Positions 1 to 5,607 of a stretch of DNA of 9,814 nucleotides are shown here, piece by piece. The notes beneath the pieces are model-generated. The model saw nothing but the letters and a program-made list of their open reading frames with translations. It was not told the DNA's origin and made no database searches. This DNA comes from Thermoplasmata archaeon. GTDB lineage: Archaea > Thermoplasmatota > Thermoplasmata > Lutacidiplasmatales > UBA184. Position 1 is the first letter of the stretch. Each line of letters begins with the position of its first letter. The stretch spans positions 1 through 9,814 of the forward strand of contig JASHWY010000194.1 of NCBI GenBank assembly GCA_030043835.1, written 5' to 3'. The position numbers were made by a program, and so were the translations under genes.

Positions 1-1
1 C

Positions 2-250
2 GTCGACCGCCAGCAGAAGTCCCGCGCCCTCGAGCTGCGCGCCGCGACGAAGACTCAGAAGTCCGCCGAGCTCAAGGTCAAGGTCGATCGGTACAACGAG
101 GCCGTCCGTCTCGCGGAGCAGGAGGCGAACGCGTTCCGCCAGCGGGCCGACCGACTCCAGATGGTGACCGAATCGGACGTGGCGGACAAACTGAAAGGGA
201 CTCCCCCTCCGGCGAAGAGCGAGCCCGGCACCACGCCGCCGGCGCCATGA
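2..250 (+). CDS. C-terminal fragment of a coiled-coil protein (5' end outside window)
   Basis: This frame is open from the left edge to a TGA at 248-250 and encodes the last 82 residues of a protein whose start lies outside the window. Residues about 3-70 of the fragment are rich in Lys, Arg, Glu, Gln, Ala and Leu with no helix breakers, as in a long charged alpha helix or coiled coil. A short Pro/Thr/Lys tail (KGTPPPAKSEPGTTPPAP) follows and is probably disordered. The stop overlaps the ATG of the next gene in an ATGA, so the two are almost certainly co-transcribed and translationally coupled. I see no catalytic motif, zinc site, signal or membrane segment, and I do not recognise the family. 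The frame is supported by its composition and by the overlap with a clear downstream gene; the other forward frames read as Arg/Pro-rich shadows. Confidence 0.7.
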   Translation, partial: VDRQQKSRALELRAATKTQKSAELKVKVDRYNEAVRLAEQEANAFRQRADRLQMVTESDVADKLKGTPPPAKSEPGTTPPAP

Positions 251-786
251 AACTGATCGTCACGGTCGGGATGCCCGGCTCGGGGAAGGACGAGCTCGTG
301 GCCGTCGCCCGTTCGATGGGTCTCGCGACGCTCAAGATGGGCGACCTCGTCCGAGACGCGACGCGACGCCGAAACCTTCCCGTCACCAACGCGAACGTAG
401 GACGCGTCGCCTCCGAGGAGCGGGACAAGCACGGGCCTGGGATCTGGGCGCAACGCGCGCTCCCGAAGCTCACCGAGACGCGGATGCTCGTCGATGGGTG
501 CCGGTCGGACAGCGAGGTCTCCGTCTTCCGGCACAACTTCGGCGACCTCTTCGTGCTCGGAATCTTTGCGTCGCCCGAGACCCGCCACAGCCGGCTTCAG
601 AATCGGGGACGCAACGACGACGGCAACCTCCAGGAGTTCTACGACCGGGACCGCCGAGAGCTCAAGTGGGGGATCGGCAACGCCTTCGCACTCGCGGACG
701 GAATGCTGGTGAACGAAGGAACGCTCGACGAGTTCCGACGCGACGCGCGCGCGATCCTCGAACGGATCCTTAAGCGCGAGGAGTGA
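247..786 (+). CDS. UPF0200-family P-loop nucleoside/nucleotide kinase-like protein (dephospho-CoA kinase-like)
   Basis: This is a 179-residue cytoplasmic P-loop NTPase. The Walker A loop is GMPGSGKD at residues 8-15. It is followed by the family pattern MGDLVRDATRRR (31-42), a DG pair with acidic context (VDGCRSDSEV, 82-91), a LID-like RGRNDD segment (120-125), RDRRELKWGIGNAFALAD (134-151), and a C-terminal GTLDEF helix. Length and motif order match the archaeal UPF0200 family, which is related to dephospho-CoA kinases (CoaE) and adenylate kinases. The physiological substrate of UPF0200 is not settled, and archaeal dephospho-CoA kinase activity has been assigned to a different family, so I do not assign CoaE. 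The ATG overlaps the upstream stop and has no clear Shine-Dalgarno, consistent with translational coupling. The stop abuts the stop of the convergent neighbour. Family is confident; substrate is unknown. Confidence 0.88.
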   Translation: MKLIVTVGMPGSGKDELVAVARSMGLATLKMGDLVRDATRRRNLPVTNANVGRVASEERDKHGPGIWAQRALPKLTETRMLVDGCRSDSEVSVFRHNFGDLFVLGIFASPETRHSRLQNRGRNDDGNLQEFYDRDRRELKWGIGNAFALADGMLVNEGTLDEFRRDARAILERILKREE

Positions 787-796
787 TCACTCTTCG
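777..796. other. Palindromic hairpin across convergent stop codons
   Basis: GAGTGATCACTC at 781-792 is a perfect 12-bp palindrome centred on the junction of the two stop codons (TGA 784-786 on plus, TGA 789-787 on minus). In plus-strand RNA the pairing extends outward to C777-G796 with one G-U pair (780/793), giving an 8-bp stem closed by a GAUC loop. On the minus-strand RNA the wobble becomes an A/C mismatch. No U-tract follows on either side, so it is not a classic intrinsic terminator. A shared bidirectional pause or mRNA 3' end structure is a possibility only. It also makes both proteins end in Glu-Glu. Confidence 0.35.
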
Positions 797-1440
797 GCGA
801 TCGTGGCCAGTTCCGGTCGCTCGATGAGGAGTCGCACCGAGTCGAACCGCTCGCGGTCGACGAGGACCGCGCATCGGCGGTGCGTCTCGGCGATTCGGTG
901 CGCGGCGCGCGCCAGGTGGCGGTCACGGGCCTGAGCGAACCGCTTCGACCCCGCCCCTCCGCCGACTTGAGCATCCCAGGCGAGGGCGAACTCGTCGGGG
1001 CTCGACGGCGAGGGGGGGTTTCTCGCCACGCGACGTTCGCGCACGGTCCGCCGGACGAGCTCGACGTAGCCGATGTGCTCGGCGAACATCGAGGCAGAGC
1101 TCTCGTCGCCCGGGTCGAGCGGCTCCACGGGAAGACCCCGGACGGCGGCGAACCTCAGAGCTTCGACAATCGACGGGTTCGGAACCCGGACCTCGCCGAA
1201 CCGAACGAGGCCCCGGACCTCGCTCGTCTCATTGCTGGTGAGCGGTACGACCGGCTCTGCGTCGGCGCGGACGAAGTACTCGACGAGGCTCCGGAGCTCT
1301 TCGGGAGAGGCTCCGACCCCGAGCACGTCCGGGCCGAACGCGTCGATCTCGCGGACGGCCTTCGCGCTCTCGCTCGCAAGACCCCGAACGGGAGCAAGGA
1401 GGAGGATGTCGCCGGGCGGTCCCACCCGCGCCGAGATCAC
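787..1440 (-). CDS. Uncharacterised protein with TraB/PrgY-like layout, catalytic motifs missing
   Basis: This 217-residue protein starts at GTG (1440-1438), which overlaps the TGA of the upstream regulator gene in a GTGA, so it is the second gene of a two-gene operon. The layout resembles archaeal TraB-type proteins. A strand DILLLAPVRGLASES (11-25) sits where TraB has GTAHVS. Next come AKAVREIDAFGPDVLGVGASPEELRSL in two consecutive parts (26-35, 36-52), then PSIVEALRFAAVRGLPVEPLD (residues 89-109), and a late ARDRHLARAAHRI helix (171-183) followed by a CAVLVDRERF strand (190-199). In TraB proteins that last part reads like RDRYMAxxI then a strand ending in GxGH. The GxxH, the Glu of VEL and the terminal GH are absent here, so if related it is probably not an enzyme. 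There is no membrane segment. The assignment is pattern recognition only; it could be an unrelated alpha/beta protein. Confidence 0.8.
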   Translation of the reverse strand: MISARVGPPGDILLLAPVRGLASESAKAVREIDAFGPDVLGVGASPEELRSLVEYFVRADAEPVVPLTSNETSEVRGLVRFGEVRVPNPSIVEALRFAAVRGLPVEPLDPGDESSASMFAEHIGYVELVRRTVRERRVARNPPSPSSPDEFALAWDAQVGGGAGSKRFAQARDRHLARAAHRIAETHRRCAVLVDRERFDSVRLLIERPELATIAEE

Positions 1441-2435
1441 AGGGCTTCCCGTTCCTCGATCTCCTCGAGCAGGTCGTCCCGGTCCCGGTGGCGTTTCAAC
1501 TCTCCGACCGTCAGGACCGGCATCCCGGCGATCGATGCGCGATGAACGGCCTCCCAGACGACGAACATCGAGTGCCCCTCGGCGACCCGAGCGAGGCCGT
1601 GGAGCACCTCCGCCCGATGCTGGGCGCTTCGAAGGCTTCCCACCGCCGTGAGCAAGATCTCGGGGGTGCGTCCGACGGCGTCGAACGGCGCCCGCACGGT
1701 CACGACGACCTCAAGGCCCATCCCCTCGAGCTGCCGAAGCACGCCGTCCCGCAGCGGGTCCCCGGTCGAGGCGAGCAGGCGCTCCGTCGGTTTCTCCCCG
1801 GCGGCTCCCTTGCCGCCCGTCTCCCGCGTCCGGTCGACCGTCCGTGCCGGGGCCGGGCGCGCGAACAGGTCGATCGGCCGGACGATCGGCTCCCCGAGGT
1901 ACGACTCGATCCGGTGGATCACGCTCGCCTCGGCACCGGCGCCGTCCTCGTAGAGCTGGATCGCGCGCCGCGAGACCCCGGCGATGGTCGCGAGCGCTCC
2001 CAGCGAGAGGCCCCGCTCGAGACGCAGGAGGCGCAGACGCTCGCCGTCGATCCGGGCGAACGTTCCCCCCGGGCTCGCAAAGAGGAACGGTGGAACGGCC
2101 TTTTCTAGGTACTCGGACAGGGTCCCCTCGGCGATGATTGGGACCCCGTAGCGGGTGTAGACCACCCCGGGGTCGAGCTCGGACACTCCCGAGGTTCGCC
2201 CGACGACGAGCACGATCGCTGGGAAAACCTTGCCAAGCTCGAGCAGCCGGCCCGCCTCGTCGGCGTCCAGCGCGTCGATGTTCTTCAGAACCTTGATGAG
2301 GAGGAGGGTCGCGTCGCGACGGGCCGCGAGGTCGAAGCTCGAGGGGCGCACGCCCTGGGTGTGGGCGACGTAGAAGCCGGCTCGCTCGAGCGAGTCCCGG
2401 ATCCGGTCGATCCATCGGTCGCGCGGGTTCGCCAT
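1437..2435 (-). CDS. COG1395-family archaeal HTH-type transcriptional regulator
   Basis: This is a 332-residue predicted DNA-binding protein of the archaeal COG1395 (MF_00584) putative regulator family; length and motif order fit. Residues 1-115 form an alpha/beta domain with SSFDLAARR (32-40), LLLIKVLKNID (44-54) and VVYTRYGVPII (91-101). A Cro/C1-type helix-turn-helix follows at about 133-190 (LRLLRLERGLSLGALA, then VSRRAIQLYEDGAG). A Pro/Arg/Gly-rich linker (192-218) leads to a C-terminal alpha/beta domain with APFDAVGRT (249-257) and MPVLTVGELKRH (305-316). The C-terminal domain appears to repeat the N-terminal layout (see findings). The ATG sits about 36 bp from a strong TATA box, with a weak AAGGA at 2442-2446 before it. 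It is the first gene of an operon with the small downstream gene. Regulatory targets are unknown; autoregulation is a guess. Confidence 0.9.
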   Translation of the reverse strand: MANPRDRWIDRIRDSLERAGFYVAHTQGVRPSSFDLAARRDATLLLIKVLKNIDALDADEAGRLLELGKVFPAIVLVVGRTSGVSELDPGVVYTRYGVPIIAEGTLSEYLEKAVPPFLFASPGGTFARIDGERLRLLRLERGLSLGALATIAGVSRRAIQLYEDGAGAEASVIHRIESYLGEPIVRPIDLFARPAPARTVDRTRETGGKGAAGEKPTERLLASTGDPLRDGVLRQLEGMGLEVVVTVRAPFDAVGRTPEILLTAVGSLRSAQHRAEVLHGLARVAEGHSMFVVWEAVHRASIAGMPVLTVGELKRHRDRDDLLEEIEEREAL

Positions 2436-2466
2436 GCTGCTTCCTTGAGAATCTAATTATCTCTTC

Positions 2467-2476
2467 TAAATAAATA
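2467..2476 (-). promoter_or_regulatory. TATA box for the HTH regulator operon
   Basis: On the minus strand this reads TATTTATTTA, within the only A/T-rich island (about 2449-2480) of the left part. Its centre lies about 36 bp upstream of the ATG at 2435. That predicts a transcript start near 2445 and a leader of roughly 10 nt. The same A/T island reads TAAATAAATA on the plus strand and may also serve the divergent phosphoesterase gene, with a much longer leader of about 65 nt. Confidence 0.65.
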
Positions 2477-2564
2477 CGTAGGGTCCCCTCTCTCGGAGGA
2501 AAACCTCGGCCTCGCCCCGCATCCGGACGCGAAGTCTCTTTTCCGCGGTCCGGCTCCAGGCCCC

Positions 2565-3398
2565 GTGGAGAGCCTCCTGCGCCCGGTTCCGGACCGACCG
2601 GTCCTATCCCTCACACCTCCGGGACGCTCAGCGGAGACGACCCTTCTCCTCGCCGACGTGCATCTCGGGCTCGTTGGAAGTACGGAGCGACCCTCGGGGC
2701 CTCCCGAGGCCAGCGGCGAACGCCTCGCTGAGGAGATCCTTGGGGCGGTCCAGGAGACCGCGGCCCGAACGGTCGTGATCGCGGGCGACGCGAAACACCC
2801 CATCGTGGGAACGCCGCCTGCCTTGCGTCCCGTGATCTTCGACTTCTTTGGGCGACTTCTTGGAGCCGGCCTCACCGTCGAGCTCGTCCTCGGCAACCAC
2901 GATGTCGGGCTCGTTCGGTTCCTTCCCCGGGAGGTCGTCGTTCATCCGGCGCGGGGGATCGTTCGGGACGGGGTCGGGATCTTCCACGGACACCGCTGGC
3001 CTTCGAATGCCGTCCTTCGAGCAAGGCGACTTGTGGTCGGCCACCTTCATCCCGGCTATCGGCTCGCGCCGACGGCAGAGGACCCGTCGGGAAAGCGGCG
3101 ATGCTGGTTACGGGTTACGCTCACACCCTCGAGCGCTCCCCCGCGTCGACGAGGGCGTCACGTTCCGCTTCGAGCGCGGGAGATCGTGGTTCTTCCCGCG
3201 TTCAATCCGATCGCCGGGACGGAGGCGCTCAATCGGCAGCGCCCCGCCCGAGGACGATCGTTCCTCTGGCAGCGGTTCCTGTCGCGCGGCGAGGCGCGGG
3301 CGTACCTTCTCGACGGGACCGACCTCGGACGACTGCCGACGGGAACTACGGCGCCCGGTAGGTCCTCAGCAACGGGGCGATCGCCGCCGGGTCGGTGA
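2565..3398 (+). CDS. Calcineurin-like metallophosphoesterase, COG1407 type (ICC-like)
   Basis: This 277-residue two-metal phosphoesterase has the ligand motifs in order: LLLADVHLG (27-35, D31 and H33), VIAGDAKH (71-78, D75), LGNHD (109-113), FHGHR (140-144) and VVGHLHPG (157-164). The GDxKH form of motif II and the late CWLR (180-183) and VVLPAFNPIAG (208-218) segments are typical of the archaeal/bacterial COG1407 group. That group is predicted to act on phosphodiesters, possibly nucleic acids; the substrate is not established. No in-frame ATG lies upstream, so the GTG at 2565 is the best start, although no good Shine-Dalgarno precedes it. The last 17 codons (3347 on) lie opposite the 3' end of the convergent gene and encode a low-complexity tail beyond the family core, perhaps produced by loss of an earlier stop. 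No frameshift is evident. Confidence 0.88.
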   Translation: MESLLRPVPDRPVLSLTPPGRSAETTLLLADVHLGLVGSTERPSGPPEASGERLAEEILGAVQETAARTVVIAGDAKHPIVGTPPALRPVIFDFFGRLLGAGLTVELVLGNHDVGLVRFLPREVVVHPARGIVRDGVGIFHGHRWPSNAVLRARRLVVGHLHPGYRLAPTAEDPSGKRRCWLRVTLTPSSAPPRRRGRHVPLRAREIVVLPAFNPIAGTEALNRQRPARGRSFLWQRFLSRGEARAYLLDGTDLGRLPTGTTAPGRSSATGRSPPGR

Positions 3399-5451
3399 CC
3401 GGCGGCGCGCACGTCGTCCCGACGCAGAGGAGAGCGCGGGGGGAACCTCCCTCGGGGGACGACGCGAGGTCGCCCGGCATCGAGAAGGGGGGCGGAGGTC
3501 TCCCGTCGAAGACGCAAATGCTCGGATGCCAAGCCCGTCGCGCGGCGCGCACGAGCGCGACGTGCTCGGGGCCCGTCCCCTCAACGACCAACGTCGCTGG
3601 CGGAGTGAGCAGTAGCCCGGCCGCCCACGCGGCGCCGGTCGCGAAGAGGCCCACGCCGTGGACCCGCGCCGCGATCGGCGGCAGGAGCGCCGCCGCCTTC
3701 TCATGCCACTTCTCCTCGTGAAGGAGGCCAAAGAGCCGTAGGAAGGCGAGCGCGGTCGCCGCGTTGGCGGAGAGGTGGGGGCTGTCCTCCAACGGGTACG
3801 AAGGTTCCGAGAGGGCTCCGATCGGCGGTCCGTCATAAAGGCGTGGAGAGAGGTCGCGAAGGAGGCCGTCCTCGCCGCGGAACTCGCGGTCGATGAGCTC
3901 CATGAGCTCGACGGCCGGCGTGAGGTACTTGGGCTCGGCGAGGACGGCCGAGAGCTCGATCAGCCCGCCCGCGAACGCGACCTGGTCCTCGAGTAAGCCG
4001 AAGGCGTCCGGGCCCGAAGGACCGAGCCGGTGGCCCACACCCTTTCCCGGCCGATATCCGTCTTTCAGGAACCGGTCTGCGGCCCGTCGGGCGTCGGCCA
4101 CCACCGTCGGGTCCCCGAGGAAGGCACCCGCCCGGGCGAAGGCGCCGAGGAAGCGCCCGTTGATGTCGGCGTAGAGCGCGCGGTCGACCGCCGGCACGGG
4201 ACGGCGAGCCCGAGCCGCGCGGAGCTTCTCGACGACCCGGGCGAGCGTCGCCTCCGGGCTCTCCGTAAGCGGGATCCCCTCGGCGGCCTCGGCGAGCGGC
4301 AGCATCCGGAAGAGGACGTTGCGTTCGGGGTCGTGCGGCATCCGCCCGTCGGTCCCCACCCCGAAGAAGCGGACCGCGAGGCGGAGCTCCTCCGCGTCAA
4401 GGACCGCCTTGAGCTCGCCGCGCGTCCAGGTGAAATAATCGCCGTCGTCGCCCGGCGCGTTGTCCGCGTCCTGGCTCGCGCCGAACCCTCCGTTCGGATC
4501 CGCAAGCACCTCCCGGGCCCAGCCAAGAATCCCCCGGACCACCTCCTCGAGCCGGGGGTCTTGGAAACGCTGGGCACCGTCGACGTACGCGGCCAGGAGC
4601 GCCGCGTTGTCAACGCCCATCTTCTCGAAGTGAGGAATGTGCCAACCCTCGTCCACCGAGTACCGGTGGAAGCCACCGCCGACCTGATCGTACATCCCCC
4701 CGTCGGCCATTCGGGTCAGCGTCTCCCGGGCACGCTCGGCCGTGTCGGCATCGCTCCGGGCGTACGCGTCCCACAGAAGGAACGAGACGGCGGTCGGGTG
4801 CGGGAACTTGGGAGCGGTGCCGAAGCCTCCGTTCGCGGGGTCGTAGGAGGCGAGGAGCTCGCCCCGCACGGTCGTGACGAACCCCTCGAGCGGAGCGCTG
4901 AGCGGCGTGCGCGCGGCCCGCATCCGGGCGAGCGACTCCTCTACCGCCCTCGCGTTCTCCCGGATCCGCTCGGGCTCCTCGCGCCAGAGGCGAGCGACCT
5001 CCTTGAGCACTCGCCGAAAGCCGGGTCGCCCGTGCCCATCGGTCGGGGGAAAGTACGTGCCGCCGAGGAACAGCTTGCCGTCGGGCGTGAGGAATCCCGT
5101 TAGGGGCCACCCTCCCTCCCCCGTGAGAGCGCCGACCTCGCGCTGGTAGCGGCGGTCGACCTCCGGGTGCTCGTCGCGATCGACCTTCACGGCGACGAAG
5201 TGCTGGCCCAGAAGTCGAGCGACCTCCGCGTCCGCGTACGTCCCCTCGTCCATGACGTGGCACCAGTGGCACCACGATGCCCCGATGTCGAGGAGGATTG
5301 GGCGGCCGGTGCGCCTCGCGAGCTCGAACGGCTCGGGCCCCCACGGATGCCAGTCGATCGCCTGTTCGGCCGCGCTTCGAAGGTAGGTCGATGGGGCTCC
5401 GGCGAGCCTTGAGGCGTTGGGGCGGGATGGAGGGGCCGCCTCGCTGTCCAT
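3346..5451 (-). CDS. DUF255 thioredoxin-domain protein (YyaL/SPATA20 family, COG1331)
   Basis: This is a 701-residue cytoplasmic protein. The N-terminal thioredoxin-like DUF255 domain (about 13-175) carries the hallmark SWCHWCHVM (59-67) with redox pair C61/C64, then VAVKVDRDEHPEVD (86-99) and GGWPLTGFLTPDGKLFLGG (113-131). A long (alpha/alpha) six-hairpin glycosidase-like domain follows, with family signatures GGFGTAPKFPHPT, MYDQVGGGFHRYS, HIPHFEKM, GASQDADN and GDYFTWT. Length is normal for the family. The biochemical role is unproven; the fold suggests a thioredoxin fused to a carbohydrate-active-like scaffold. The frame stays open far upstream across psmA, but homology begins right after the ATG at 5451, so this start is preferred. 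A GGTG-like element precedes it, and a weak TAAGAGCGAA at 5471-5480 about 25 bp away could instead mean a leaderless message. Its 3' end overlaps the phosphoesterase gene by 53 bp, antisense. Confidence 0.93.
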   Translation of the reverse strand: MDSEAAPPSRPNASRLAGAPSTYLRSAAEQAIDWHPWGPEPFELARRTGRPILLDIGASWCHWCHVMDEGTYADAEVARLLGQHFVAVKVDRDEHPEVDRRYQREVGALTGEGGWPLTGFLTPDGKLFLGGTYFPPTDGHGRPGFRRVLKEVARLWREEPERIRENARAVEESLARMRAARTPLSAPLEGFVTTVRGELLASYDPANGGFGTAPKFPHPTAVSFLLWDAYARSDADTAERARETLTRMADGGMYDQVGGGFHRYSVDEGWHIPHFEKMGVDNAALLAAYVDGAQRFQDPRLEEVVRGILGWAREVLADPNGGFGASQDADNAPGDDGDYFTWTRGELKAVLDAEELRLAVRFFGVGTDGRMPHDPERNVLFRMLPLAEAAEGIPLTESPEATLARVVEKLRAARARRPVPAVDRALYADINGRFLGAFARAGAFLGDPTVVADARRAADRFLKDGYRPGKGVGHRLGPSGPDAFGLLEDQVAFAGGLIELSAVLAEPKYLTPAVELMELIDREFRGEDGLLRDLSPRLYDGPPIGALSEPSYPLEDSPHLSANAATALAFLRLFGLLHEEKWHEKAAALLPPIAARVHGVGLFATGAAWAAGLLLTPPATLVVEGTGPEHVALVRAARRAWHPSICVFDGRPPPPFSMPGDLASSPEGGSPRALLCVGTTCAPPVTDPAAIAPLLRTYRAP

Positions 5452-5541
5452 CGGCCACCGGGGGGGCGCTTTCGCTCTTACCCTTGTCGGAAGACCGGTG
5501 GAAGAGCTCGGCCGACGCGCGGGCCGGACGTAATCGGCTGA

Positions 5542-5567
5542 CGGCGGCGTTACCGCCGACGTTCCCG
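5542..5567. promoter_or_regulatory. Inverted and direct repeats just upstream of the psmA TATA box
   Basis: CGGCGG (5542-5547) and CCGCCG (5553-5558) form a perfect 6-bp inverted repeat around CGTTA. Overlapping it, CGTTACCG (5548-5555) recurs as CGTTCCCG (5560-5567), a 7-of-8 match spaced 12 bp, ending against the TATA box. The location fits an activator or BRE-proximal site in the 156-bp divergent spacer. Short GC-rich repeats arise easily by chance in such DNA, so functional confidence is low. Confidence 0.3.
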
Positions 5568-5575
5568 TTATAAAG
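5568..5575 (+). promoter_or_regulatory. TATA box of the proteasome/exosome superoperon
   Basis: TTATAAAG stands out in an otherwise GC-rich spacer. Its centre is about 36 bp before the ATG at 5608, the same geometry as the minus-strand TATA box at 2467-2476. The predicted transcript start is near 5597, giving a leader of only about 10-17 nt. No other plus-strand TATA-like element is present in the spacer. Confidence 0.75.
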
Positions 5576-5607
5576 GGGGTCTCAGTGTCCGCGGCGAGGC
5601 GAGGGCG

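Noticed and set aside
880..2108. Plus-strand open frames opposite the TraB-like and HTH genes
   Set aside because: They overlap in antisense the minus-strand operon, which has matching family motifs, a coupled overlap and a TATA box.
2496..2507. GAGG-AAAA-CCTC hairpin as a riboswitch or terminator
   Set aside because: A 4-bp stem alone is too weak to call, and no known riboswitch pattern is visible.
3110..3200. Possible frameshift in the phosphoesterase between CWLR and VVLPAFNP
   Set aside because: The segments on both sides are in the same frame and at a plausible spacing. The Pro/Arg-rich stretch between them is low complexity rather than evidence of a shift.
4030..5103. 357-codon plus-strand open frame inside the DUF255 gene
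   Set aside because: It is antisense to strongly conserved DUF255 sequence, Arg/Pro/Gly-rich and without a recognisable domain.
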